Shown here piece after piece: positions 1 through 11,378 of a stretch of DNA of 64,000 bases; within the stretch, counting starts at the first letter, position 1; the number at the start of each line of letters is the position of its first letter. Origin of the DNA: Megamerina dolium (taxonomy: Eukaryota; Arthropoda; Insecta; Diptera; Megamerinidae); the NCBI GenBank assembly GCA_963854835.1, contig OY978529.1, positions 50,171,026 through 50,235,025 of the forward strand, given 5' to 3'. The position numbers were made by a program, and so were the translations under genes. The notes under the pieces were generated by a model. The model was not told where the DNA came from, made no database searches, and worked only from the letters and a program-made list of their open reading frames with translations.

Positions 1-626
1 GGATAACTACAACAACTGGTCGACTCGTGAGCCGTCCAAAACAAATTGCATCTGCAACCATACTTACATTCATGCCCTATTTGGAACGTAAATTGAAAAG
101 TCGTAGCACTCAACATGAGGACACATATAAATGGGAGCGATATTTGTTGAAAGCACTTTATGTGTATAATGCTTCAAAGGCTGTGCATACATTTTTGTAT
201 CTAATCAAATATGTGACAAGCCACTCACCTATATTTCGTGCACTGGGTCTATCATTACGCTATCCAAAAGAACAACTGAAGGAAGATACAACTTCTTATG
301 TGATTCTTAAATTGCTTGAAGTGTTGGCATTCTTCCTGCAATTTGTACAATGGTGGTACTCAAATGAACAACGACGAAAAGTCGGTGGCACCCTTAAAAA
401 TCCAGATGCCATAGCGGATTTAAGGAATTCATTGTTTAAGGACTTGCCACCAATTGGTGATTGTCCAATGTGTCTAATGAAATTGCAAACTCCCACCGCT
501 TGTGCTGTATCAGGTTATGTCTATTGTTGGAAATGTATTATTACGCATTTGAAAAAGAATTCCACTTGTCCGATTACCGGATATGCCATCACATTGGATG
601 ATTTAGTTAGAATTTATGATACATAA
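1..626 (+). CDS. Pex12: PEX12 peroxisome assembly protein, 3' part (5' end outside window)
   Basis: The frame is open from the window edge (first whole codon at 3) to the TAA at 624-626, so the true start lies upstream; no ATG before base 30 is a credible start. The visible ~207 residues are the second half of PEX12. They contain the conserved Pex2/Pex12 membrane-associated region (LERKLKSR..., WERYLLKALY..., QFVQWWYSNE) and a C-terminal degenerate RING at about 463-590 with CPMC, then a Cys, YCWKC and CPITG. PEX12 is a RING subunit of the peroxisomal PEX2-PEX10-PEX12 ubiquitin ligase that recycles the import receptor PEX5; its RING has fewer zinc ligands than a canonical one, as seen here. 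An AATAAA at 634-639 lies 8 nt after the stop. The gene is tail to tail with PGAP2. Identification rests on motif recognition and is strong. Confidence 0.93.
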   Translation, partial: ITTTTGRLVSRPKQIASATILTFMPYLERKLKSRSTQHEDTYKWERYLLKALYVYNASKAVHTFLYLIKYVTSHSPIFRALGLSLRYPKEQLKEDTTSYVILKLLEVLAFFLQFVQWWYSNEQRRKVGGTLKNPDAIADLRNSLFKDLPPIGDCPMCLMKLQTPTACAVSGYVYCWKCIITHLKKNSTCPITGYAITLDDLVRIYDT

Positions 627-1098
627 CAATAATAATAAATTATGTATTAAAAATATTTATTAGTTCTGCTTTTCAATACAAACGAATTTTCGGTTACGTT
701 ATCAGAGTGCCCGTAGTTGCTCTCCTTATGGTAAAATAGAAATCATTTATATAAATCAAAAGTCAAAACAAATCAGTAAAAATTAGGTAATATTCAACTA
801 TACCATGTATGCAAAGAAAGATTAAACAAAAGTAGGTCCCTTCGAAACTAGAAATTTGCATGAGGCTCTTTATTTGCTTTCTGCATAACTTGCACAATAC
901 TATTAGTAATAATATTGATGAAAATAATCAATTTATATAGCACATTCTAGTCGATATAAAAACTATATTTATAGTATATGCTATGGTAAAATTAAGTAAA
1001 CTAGGCTTAGTAATCTAAAAAGCTAAAACTTAAATTAAAATGTATGCATACAATAATACAAAAAATAAAACCATTTGCCCCTTATCTTGATTAGCTAA
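627..1098. other. Shared 3' UTR region of PEX12 and PGAP2
   Basis: AT-rich 472-bp stretch between the PEX12 stop and the PGAP2 stop. It holds a plus-strand AATAAA at 634-639 and minus-strand AATAAA copies (TTTATT at 656-661 and 869-874) usable by PGAP2, so the convergent 3' UTRs may overlap. No coding signal is seen. Confidence 0.6.
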
Positions 1099-1967
1099 CT
1101 AGAATTGCGATAAAAAAAGTCCTCTCTCCCAATCAAACGTTACATTTAACGAGTAAAAATCCCAGTAAGCAGTCATGTGGTAACTCATATTGGTTAAAAC
1201 CACAATATACTCAAATAGTGCGAAGAATGTATAAACTAGAAAAAAAAAGTAAACATCATAAGTCATCTGATTGCTACTATGAACAATAACGACTCACCTC
1301 CTGGCTCACAATGAGAATTATGTCGTACAAAGCAATAACCAGCTAGGAAAAACGACATCACATTGATTATAAATAGATTGCGCTTGTATCGAAGTGATCT
1401 CTCCTCGATTGGTAGTAAAGCCGTTTTACGTCCATTCTTATTTAGAAAATATGTGAGTAGCATGTACACTTCACTGCATACAATAAATACAATAAACGAA
1501 TTGCGATGAATTTCATAATCATCTGCTGATGTCCATAGCGATAAGCATACCAATGCAAAATTTTCTGCCACATTTAATGCACATGCAATTATTGCAAACA
1601 TACGACGATTGCGACGTATGTTATCACGATAATATTGTAAATACATTTTCGCTACCGCAATACGTGCCGGCATATGTAAAACGACCGCCAAACGCCATAC
1701 GCTCTTCTGTGGCTCATAGTTGCCAATGGCCGCCGATATGGAAGGCAGGTAATTCGGAACATCACAGTGCGTTGCTGTTGAGCGTTTAAATTCGAATAAA
1801 AGCGACCATATGACACAAAACGTAAAGCTGCCCAGCGGCATACTGACCACAGCAATGGCTACTTTTCCAAATGGTATGCGAAATAATGGTTTTGGTGCAT
1901 CAAGACGTTCATATGTTGGCAACATATTAAACTTTTGATATTTTACTATTTGATTTCTATCTATCAC
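1099..1967 (-). CDS. PGAP2: PGAP2-like (Frag1/DRAM/Sfk1 family) GPI-anchor remodelling protein, two exons
   Basis: Exons are 1967-1298 and 1235-1099 on the minus strand, with a 62-nt intron: donor GAG|GTGAGT, acceptor TTTTTTTTCTAG, phase 1. Together they encode 268 aa; human PGAP2 is about 254. The first exon carries the family signature: [17 protein letters not shown] near residues 66-82, hydrophobic segments at about 36-60, 95-110, 125-146, 157-175 and 198-216, and FIINVMSFF followed by RHNSHCEPG. Joining exon 2 restores the conserved tail ([17 protein letters not shown], then YHMTAYWDF). Reading straight through the donor instead gives a wrong C terminus, which is why I place the intron. 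PGAP2 acts in the Golgi in lipid remodelling of GPI-anchored proteins. The start may be 1967 or the in-frame ATG at 1925 (MLPTYERLD). The Drosophila orthologue is, from memory, CG3876. Confidence 0.93.
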
Positions 1968-3395
1968 CTTTTACTATGTATGCAATATTTTGTTACATTA
2001 TTATTAACGTTGCTTTTATACACCCAACTATTGTATTGCCACCAACACCACCCAACTGCATGAAATTGATTTAATTTGACATTTTCATATATCAGTTGTT
2101 GTTGTTGTTAACATTATTGTTTTGTAAACGTCTTTGCTGTCGTTGTTGTTGTTTATGTACTTTTTTCTCATTTTTATCGTGTAAACAAATATTTATTTTC
2201 GATATTTACAACCAGCAGGTATGAAATTTATTGACTTATCGAATTTTTTGGCACAACAGGGTGACATAAATTGAAAGAAAAATGATTGAATCAATAACAT
2301 TTATAACATGATTAAAAGTTGAAAATTCTCCGTTTCGACAAGTGTTATTTTTAATGAAAACAACATCAAATTGTTCATAAGAGTAGAAATTGATTTTTAT
2401 AGCCACGACATAATCATCACTCCCTATAAATACATTATCAATAAATTACATATTCTCATTCTATGTATATTTTTTTAGTTTGTTTTCGATCGCTTTGATT
2501 TGCATACTTTACATATTTTCAAAACATATTTGTCAATTCTGTAGTAAAAATCATTTCCAAATACTATCCAAAAGTGTTATGAATGAAAATGAAAACTCAT
2601 CGAAACGTAAGCTAGTCGATTTCAAAAGCCTGAATTCAAATAGTAAATTTTATTATGTGTATCGATATTATTATATTATTTATTCCATGTGTAAAAATTA
2701 TTTTAGTCTTAATAACTCAAACATGTGTCACAAAAAAAAATTGTTGCTCAATCATAAACAAAACAAAGTATATTTATTTTTAATTTTATATTTTTAAAAA
2801 TTAATTTTAGTTTGTCTATGCGGCATTGTTTTCACACAGTATTTTTCGAAAATCTCCAATACCAATTTGTCATATATATATCGTTCAACTTAATTGTTTT
2901 AATAATTATATTTATAATTTGTATTATCAAATAAATCATTACGTGGAACTTGGAAGTCAGAGGCACATCCCACTGTTATTGGACAGTTTCAACAAAAAAA
3001 TATCAGGAGCATCAGGCGGCAGAACCTCGTTTTTCGAGTTACTCTTATGTTTTTTTTAGTTTTTTTGCTTCCTTTTCGCTTTAAAAAATAACATACCTGT
3101 ATATAACTCCACCGATTACAACTCTGCAACGCAGGGCCCTCTGTTGTAATCGTAAGCAATTAATTTACATCTTTTGTGAATTTTGTTTTCAACATTTATT
3201 CTGTATTCATCGTTTCAAAGTGACGGAAAAAAATATTGAAAACGCATATATTCTACGAGAAGAAAATCACTTGGAGAAAAATATAAAATATTTTTATCTA
3301 AATTGGCTGTATAAAAATAATATATACATACACAGACATATATAAGGTTGCACAAGATTATATATTTTGAAAGAAAGTAAGAAAAACATCGCAAA
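1968..3395. promoter_or_regulatory. Intergenic region between head-to-head PGAP2 and ITM2 genes
   Basis: 1.4 kb between two divergent start codons, so it should contain both 5' UTRs and promoters. A (GTT)n run lies at about 2095-2155. There is a poly-T/AT-rich core but no reliable core promoter motif. Open frames at 2480-2797 and 2826-3059 are AT-rich with no recognisable protein. Confidence 0.5.
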
Positions 3396-6300
3396 ATGAC
3401 TATTTTAACAAAACCATCGAGCGAGAAAAAATCTGAAAAAGTTCCATTGCCATTGGCCGTTGAGGATGTTGCAATTACGGGCCTGCCAGCAAAGGGAACA
3501 CTTTTGAGCGTAAGTAATTCAATAAAAAAAAAATGTGCAGTTTGCATATAACCTTATTAAATACAAGCGAACGAAACTTCCAAGGATTATTTGTTGACTA
3601 CTATTGGTTTATCTTGCCCTGGAGTACAAATGACGTGTAATATGTTCGCTAGAATGAAGCTTCCTGTGTGTGTGTGTGCAATTGTGTGTCTTATATTTTA
3701 TTGATTTTATTTTGAGCTTGACATACTAGTAATATCTATATTCACTTTTCCTTTTTACGCAATTGATTTTTACCTTAAATTACGCCATGGGATTTTCCAT
3801 TAATTGTAATTTTTTCCTCATCTAATTGGATTTTCCCTTTTTTACTCGTCAATTCGTTATTGTTAATTGTCCTGTTTTCTATTGTATTTGTATGCATGTG
3901 TTTTTGTTGTTGCTGTGTTGTGTAACCTTGAAATTGGTTGTTATTGTTTTTGTTTCTATTCCTCCACCATAACCACTCCCTCCCTCCTATAAGTCCTCGC
4001 TAGGAGTAGCATACTTTTGCTTCAGTAATGCGACATCAATTGTAACTATAGATGGGTTTAAATGGTTTGCCTACATTCGAAAAAGAACAGGTAGTTATCG
4101 AAATAGTGTTCATAATCCTCCTACATCAGTTCGTCCTTGTCAGTTTGCATATTTGTGCATAACTAATTAATATAGGTGTGTGTGTGTGTGTGTACATGTG
4201 CATATTTGCGAATGTATGCATTTAATGATTTTTCACTGCGATTTTTTCGTCAACATATTTTTAAGTGTTGCGAAAGTTAATTTTTTTATTTTCTTGGTTA
4301 TTGTACAATTGCAAAAACCACATTCATCAGCAATATAAAAATCACTGTTTATATGGTTTATTTTTTACGCATGTACATATATTCATACATTCTCATTACG
4401 ACAGCATACAAACCATTCGTCCCCTCCAATGTGTGACCCTAATTAATGGCGTTCACTATGCATACAAGCTGCTTATACTTGTGTGGACAAAGACTACAGC
4501 TATTTTTCATTCAATTGGGTTCTTCGTTCTTGCATACGTTGCATATATACACCTTAGTATATATTTTAGAATCGTTCTCATTATTATTTTGTGTTATAGT
4601 GTTACGTTTGTTAGTTGAGATTCTTAAATTACATTCTTGGATAATACTGTCTGTGTGTGTGTGTACCTACATATGTTTAGTAAATTATATCCAGTTTTTT
4701 CTACTTGCAATATCTAATTTCATATTTATAATATCAAATGTATATTAAGGTAATTCTCATACTCAGTAAAAACGCCTTACTGATTTTTGATAGAAAGTAT
4801 TTATAGAGAATTTTTTATTGTCATACATACATACATGCGTTGACATATGACCTCAAAGAATCTGTTCCAGATATTTTTACATTACTCATAGGATGTAGTA
4901 TTAATGTCGCAAGACTTAGAAAAAAATGATTCATTTGAAACAGATCTGGGCATATCGAGTTACAAGTATATTTTAAGTCTCAGTACAGTACTGGTAGCTT
5001 AAGTAATCCAAATACAAGTACACAGTACTTAGAAATTTGCACTGTTCCATCCGATTCCATTTTGTTTTCATATTCGCCCAGCTCTGATTTGAAATAAGTA
5101 CGATAACACAAAAAATATTGAACTATGAGATGTTTACCAGCTTTGTTTTGCTTCTTTTTTTTAGTATTTATATTTATACAAGTGATTTTCACATACATAT
5201 TTGTATACGTGATACATGTATGCATTTATTTGAGTCTAGATAAAAAAAGAATGTTAGAAGAACGCAATTTATAAAATATTCAGAGAAGAAAAATCCAATT
5301 TATTAAGTTTATTATTGTACATCTCTTAGATATTCAAAACATTTGTAATATTTGGAATTTGCAAAAAATAATCACGCATTGTCAAAGTGCTCTTTAAGCT
5401 ATTTTCACTATGTCTACGTGCATTTTGTTGCAAAATGTTACAAACATCAACAAAATAAGTAGTTGGAGTAATCAATTTTGGATAGGGAACTGCTAAATTT
5501 GCAAAGAATACAAGTAAAGTAGTCACGTACATTCATATGTGAAACAAGAATATTTTATATAAAAGTAAAATATTGTTAGTTAGCATTTAATGTATATATA
5601 TTGAATGATAGTGAACCTTATTCTCTCTATATGTTCTTTTTGGTTTGTAATGTTCAAGAAAAATCGATATTTTACTCAATTTAACACGTCGGTAGTACTA
5701 ACTTTTGAGGGTTGTCACAGCTTGCTGAAGACCCCAACGTTTGAAATGATTTCAGCATTGAAAAATAGTATAATATGCCGCAAATCTCAAAGTTTCGTTT
5801 AGTTGTGAACGTAGGGCCTCTATGTATTCGATTTTCAATTGTCTATAGTATATACGTATGTATTAATTTCAGCCACAACAGCGTCCTTATGTTGCCGATA
5901 TTGATAATGAGTCAATGGTGTTTAATCGTCGTCAACACTTTACCTGCATCAAGACGATTTTACTGTTTCTCATTTCGGTGCTTGTTATGATGATGGGCAT
6001 TCTAGGCGGTTACACTCTCTATCGCATGTATGCACCTTCGGTACATTCGAATTTATTGCATTATCGTGCACTGTGCGACATACCGTATATGTCACAGGAT
6101 AATATGACTTTGCCACGCATCTACAAGAGTTCCAATGACATGGAATTCAATTGGCGCAATTTCTTGCCTCTTCTACCGGATGACTCATTTAATAATTTCG
6201 GTGTTGATAACAATGATTATTTCCGTGAGGAAATCGAATTGGATGTTAGTGATGATCAGAGCTATGCAAAGATTGAAGTGCCAGATTTTAAGGATGGTCG

Positions 6301-6799
6301 TCGTGGTCGTTTTATGCATGATTTCAAAGAGAATCAATCGGCAATCATTGATACTACGACTAAACGATGCTTCATTATGCCACTGGATCGTGATACTACC
6401 CTGCCACCAAAGAATTTCCTCGATTTAATGCAAAAGATGGGCTCCAACTATTACAATATCGACACAGATCGTGTACGTCGTCATATGCGTGTGGCATTAC
6501 CACCTGTTACTGATTTAACACAAATTTCAGAGCGCATTGCAAACGAATGTTTCGACATGAAGGTCTACAGATTGGAGAAATACACTTCAGGCGGTAAGCA
6601 TATACGTGTATATAGAGATAATGAATATAATAATAATCACATACATTTTTTTTATTCTTCTTCTCTTTATACAGTTTTCAAACGTGAGGCCATTGCTGAT
6701 GCTGGCAAATTTGCCGAATTCTCTGGCAAGGGTATTGTGGAATTCGATCTAATGAATATTGCTGATATCGATGAATTTGAACGTAAACAGCAGAAATGA
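3396..6799 (+). CDS. Itm2: ITM2/BRI-type integral membrane protein with BRICHOS domain, three exons
   Basis: Coding exons are 3396-3509, 5873-6593 and 6675-6799 (960 nt, 319 aa). Boundaries: AGC|GTAAGT; TTAATTTCAG|CCACAACAG, phase 0; GGCG|GTAAGC; TTTATACAG|TTTTC, phase 1. Exon 1 starts MTILTKPSSEKK, as in fly ITM2. The protein is a type II membrane protein: cytoplasmic N terminus, one membrane segment at about 67-86 (ILLFLISVLVMMMGILGG), then a luminal part. The BRICHOS domain has its two conserved cysteines at about 204 (RCFIMPLD) and 264 (ANECFDM), 60 apart, and the motif LPPKNFLDLM. ITM2/BRI proteins traffic through the secretory pathway and are cleaved by proprotein convertases; mammalian ITM2B BRICHOS acts as an anti-amyloid chaperone. 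Orthologue from memory: D. melanogaster CG3662. The 81-nt last intron is in frame and stop-free (see findings). Additional small exons in the long first intron cannot be excluded. Confidence 0.9.
3510..5872 (+). other. First intron of the ITM2 gene
   Basis: 2.36-kb AT-rich intron with (TG)n tracts at about 3667-3680, 4177-4192 and 4650-4662. Open frames here (for example 4265-4618 and 4446-4748) have the hydrophobic, Ile/Leu/Tyr/Phe-rich composition of translated AT-rich DNA, and no protein family is recognised. Confidence 0.6.
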
Positions 6800-7913
6800 A
6801 AATATTAAATTATTGTAAAATATTTTTGAAGAAAAAAAAAAGACAACAGATAGATAGAGAGCAACCATAGCTCATCTGTTTCTTTCGAAGATCTTGTGCT
6901 TGCTTATGGCAAACATATTTTGTAGCATGTAATTTTACTATTATTATTGTGTATTACTACTATTATACGATTATTTTTTATTTTCTGAAATGTAAATGCA
7001 ATATCCGATGAAAATTTTTTAAAGGGCAATTTACCTGACAGTTTCAAATTATGTGCTTTGAATATAACACACACATACACATTAAACTTTGGAATGTTTA
7101 AAATAGCAAAAATTATTCCTTATCATATCTTTTGATTGATTTTTGTTCTCATATTTTTTATATAAAATTTGTTATTGAAATATAAAATATAAAATTTGCA
7201 AATGTGCTAAATGATTAATTTTCAAGTATTCCTACAAATTAAATATAATAATTTTTGTATATTTTTATTTTTCTTACGCCCACATTTGATGGGTGTAGTA
7301 GTTTGATGTGCATTTACTTATCAATCGATGGTACCTAATAAATGAACATACAACTTATTGTGACAAATACGAATTATAATAAAAAACTTATACGATGATA
7401 TCTACATACATATACAGTGATGATGTATGCACTTCAACAACCTCTATTCACTTCCTCTTCCTCCTACTGCTATATAGTTGCTTCTATAGTTGCAATATAA
7501 ATACTACAATACAATTAAATAAATTCCGTGTAGAATAGCATCAAGAAGAACAATTTATTATTTTATGTTCCTACTTACATTTCAATATTGAACATATCCA
7601 ATCAGCTCAATAGAATGTATCCTTTTTGTAAGCAACTAATGTTGAGAGTGCTAAATAAAATGTGAGAAATATTCCAATTTCAATTGTTGCAATGTAAATG
7701 CCGAGACGACGGGTAACAACAACATAGACATATGTATTTTCAATTTTAAACGTAATTCAAGAAATAAATACAAATAAAAGAAAAAGAAAACAATAAATAA
7801 GATGTATTTAACAAGTAATAGTGTTAATAAAAATCCACAAAAATATCTTTTGACTCTTAAAGTAATAATTTTTTATTTGAAATTATTTACAGATTTTTAA
7901 TAAATTACAGTAA
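6800..7913. other. 3' UTR region between convergent ITM2 and RCC1L genes
   Basis: AT-rich 1.1 kb between two stop codons. Plus-strand AATAAA signals include 7518-7523 and further ones near 7340 and 7763. On the minus strand the nearest RCC1L signal is TTTATT at 7872-7877, 37 nt past the stop. No gene or repeat family recognised. Confidence 0.55.
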
Positions 7914-9343
7914 CTACATAAATGGTTTGCACAATGCCAGTGTATGATCGACACCGTAGGCTACCTTTTTCACTTTACCATTGACCGCCGTTTTAAATGG
8001 AAAAAATTGATCCTTCTTATGACCTAAGCCAAGGTGGCCAAAACGATTTTTACCCCACATGAATAAATCGCCATCCGAATTAATGGCACCCATATGAAAA
8101 ACACCACAACCAATCGACACAACATGTGTCTTATCGCTAAAGTCGTTGCGCCCAAACAGTGGTGGCAGCAGATGTTGTGGTTTCGATGTCTGATCAACAT
8201 ATGGTCCGAAACCGAGGATACCATAACCCCATGTATAAACAAGACCCTCATCATTGAGTGCCATACAAAATGAGCCACCCGCAGCGATATCTTTCACTTT
8301 CCCAATTCCATTTGTAAGTTGCAGAAAACGTGGTGAATTTATTTGCTGTGTGGCATCCTCACTATCATCCAGTTGTCCATATTCGGAATTACCCCAACCG
8401 AATACCATACCCTTGTCGTTTAACGCCAGCACACAATCGGAAGAGCAAGATAATTTCACAATGTGCTCACGTGAGATGTCACCGCCAACCAAAGCAATTT
8501 GTCCACTGGTTTCATAATTGCCATGACCTGTTTGACCATCAGCACCCCAACCGCAAGTGTAAACACGACCGAGCTTGGTGAGGAACATTGTATGATCTTG
8601 ACCACACACAACATCGATAATTTCATCATCTACTCCACATACATCTGCTTGAGGTATACGGTGAATTAATGCGCTGCCGCGATAATTTTCATCTTTGATA
8701 ATTTCACGACCACATTGGCCATACGAATTATTGCCCATTGTAAATACCGTGCCATTATTGGTAACAACAACAAAATGCGCACGCCCTGCAGACATACACC
8801 TGACTCGCATATCATCATCAAGTTCGCCTTCACATCTTGGCAAACGTATCGCAGTAGGGTAAATGATAACATCAAGATTTTTCGGATCCTTAGAGGTACC
8901 TTTAGTTTGAAATCCCAATTGTGAGTCAGTATTTAGACCAGAACCAAATAGTGTTTCACCATCTGAGCGCTCAACGGCAAACGCTGAAAACCCATAACCA
9001 GCAGCAATATCAAATACGTCGCTATTCACTGAGAATTGCATCCGTGTCGGATGGTGTACCATTTCTGTGTATTTCTCTTGTGCTTTCTTTACGTCACGTT
9101 GCAATCCTAAGGCACCGGTCTCCTGAAAGCCCCATGCATAAACACGAAATTTCTTTGGATCTGATATAATCGGTTTGTATGCTGAAAAATGAAATTAACA
9201 ACAAATGTATTTATGTATGAAATATCGATTCAAAGTGATGTATTACTTGGAACTTTGCTTGTGTCCTGCAATAGAACACTCCGCTTAGCCTTTGTTGTAT
9301 ACTGGCGGACCAGAGCATGGCCTGTTTTCCAATGTTTCGACAT
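7914..9343 (-). CDS. RCC1L: RCC1-like mitochondrial beta-propeller protein (RCC1L/WBSCR16 type), two exons
   Basis: Exon 1 is 9343-9247 and exon 2 is 9181-7914 on the minus strand; donor CCAA|GTAATA, acceptor TTTTTCAG|CATAC, phase 1; 454 aa (human RCC1L about 464). The start ATG at 9343 is chosen because its frame has an upstream stop, it matches the phase of the acceptor, and it gives a basic, hydroxylated N terminus without acids in the first 25 residues, as expected for a mitochondrial targeting sequence. Seven RCC1-type blades follow: glycine/tryptophan motifs at about 46-59 (VYAWGFQETGALG), 110-122, 179-190, 240-251 (YTCGWGADGQTG), 293-304, 348-358 and 406-419 (FMWGKNRFGHLGLG). Human RCC1L is a mitochondrial protein linked to mitoribosome assembly and mitochondrial fusion; the same role here is inference. 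The orthologue is, from memory, CG3862. It is tail to tail with ITM2. Confidence 0.9.
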
Positions 9344-10520
9344 TCCTTTTGCCAATTTAATACATTTATAAAAATTTTTAGTAAACCATATAAAATCTTA
9401 TTACGTTCATCCCTTGTTTTGATAGTTTGAAAATGTGCCCACAATCAGCTGATTTTAGCGATGGTAAAAATAATTGTTTTTGAATGGAAATCGATACATT
9501 TTAGAGCTTCTCAATCGTGCTTGCTGGATGCTCTAACGGTACTATTGAAAGCAACTTTATTCAAGGTGTGACTTCATAGTTTGTGATTCAAAAAACGTGA
9601 ATGTGAGTTTTATCGAAATTGTGTTTTGCATTTTGTGCAATAAGTTTCAGTTTCCACGTTTGAATTTATGATAAATAAAAGCAAAAATATAATTGTGCGA
9701 TACTGCGTCTTATCGTAGTGATGTTTTGACAGAAGATAATAATGATTGCGTTGCCACTAGAAGATCAAATAATATTAGTTGGTTGCGGGGGCTGACTCAT
9801 TTATACCGGCTGTGGGTCACAAATAAGACATTAATGACGTTTTGCAGTTCCCCACTTCATCCAGCCCTAAGAATTTATACAACAATTTATACAATTTTCT
9901 CAGCCTTTCAATCATTTTTACAGACCGTAGATAATATTTTGTTTCACAACTAATTTCTCCTTTTGCTTGGATATGTAACTTGTTCATAATTCAATTAAAT
10001 TTTTTATATACTTTTTAATTGTGAATTTGAAGTTCACTTAGTTTACAGAGTTGTTTATAAACACATTCTTTCAGATTTAAATAATTTGAGGTGATAATTC
10101 TTTTGGCGCTTACGTCAATCAAAAGTAATCCCATAATGAAAGTGTTTTAGATTTTTAATGATGTGTTTGATATTATATTTGACCGACTTATTACTGTTGA
10201 ATTATAAAACACGCGACGCACCGAATGACTGTATTGTAAGCATAGGTCCTTGGAAGGAATATAAAAAAATTAGTCATCACGTTATATTTTACATAATTTG
10301 GGAGTTAATTATGTCGTCACTAACAATTATGTCAGCTGATTATTCATGAACTTGTACGTAAATTTTAATGGAGTCCAATTTACAACTTCAAATGCGTTGT
10401 TTGCTTTGCTTCGGAAAGATACATTCGTTATTTCTTCATACGAATAATCTAATTACAAGTTTTCTATGTTTCAAATAGAATTACATTGTTATTATTCTTT
10501 TCCAATAAAATCTCTTCAGC
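9344..10520. promoter_or_regulatory. Upstream region of RCC1L, no gene recognised
   Basis: Contains the RCC1L promoter and 5' UTR on the minus strand. The stretch 9690-9910 is less AT-rich than its surroundings and open on the plus strand, but I recognise no protein and no splice-compatible exon. Confidence 0.4.
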
Positions 10521-11378
10521 GTTTAAATTTTATTTAGTAAGTGCATTAAAATTACAACCCTGCTTAGAGTTGCTTCAATTAACGAATTGAAAAATGAGAA
10601 GAGAAGAGTAGACAGATGGTGAAGAAATTGAACGAGTGTAGAAGTCGGAGTCCGTGTAAATTTTCTTTGCTCTGTGAAAATTACAGAAAATTTGGGATTT
10701 TTGTAAAAAATAATTAATAAATATTGCACAATTTTACAATTTGATTGTGTGCTTACAATTTGCAATAGAAATTTCATGAAAACAGGCTGCAAAAAAGTGT
10801 GAAAATATTGATTTAGAAAACTACGTTGAGAGAAGTGCTGGTGGTGGTGTATGAAATCTGGGAAGAAACAAATTTTTGACCGTAAACGAAGAAAAAGCAA
10901 CGAAATAGTAAATTTGTTTCAAATTAGCTCAAAAATATCTCTCCAATAGCTGTATATTATCTATTTATTTAAAAAATTAATAAAATAAAAAATTGTGTAA
11001 AAAATATTTTTTTCCCTACATGCATATGCAGGAGTAATCGAAAAAGGAAAAAGTTACAAGTGAAGTGTTTGTGTGGTGTGTGTGCTCTTCAAATTCGAAG
11101 GAGTAAATTGTATACATTTAGCGAAAGAATACTAAACAATTTTCAATATCAATAGTCTGGGAAAATATTTTTTAAATTTCATTAATAATACATTAAATTT
11201 TCTTCCGGCAATATTGCTTCATACGTATTCTAAAGCAAAAAGAGTTGCGAGTCCTCACACGAAATACAGTTGGAAATTGGAAGGAAAACGCAGTTTTTGC
11301 AACCGTCATTGCCCGTCATAATGCATTATTAAGGGCTGGGGCTGCTACGAAAAAGCATTTTCCACAAAATTGTCTCCG
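10521..11378 (+). other. Possible 5' non-coding exon of dock ending at a GTAGGT donor
   Basis: A purine-rich, less AT-biased stretch that ends in a plausible donor CTCCG|GTAGGT at 11378/11379. It lies on the strand of dock and in the gap upstream of the probable dock acceptor at 40203/40204. No ORF starts here that would make a protein. The call is inference from position and the donor only; transcript data would be needed. Confidence 0.22.

Noticed and set aside
4265..4748. Two overlapping hydrophobic ORFs in the ITM2 intron
   Set aside because: AT-rich intronic DNA; neither has conserved motifs, and they overlap in different frames.
9211..9444. 77-aa minus-strand ORF as the RCC1L N terminus
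   Set aside because: Its frame leaves phase 0 at the donor, which does not fit the phase-1 acceptor of exon 2; the frame starting at 9343 does.
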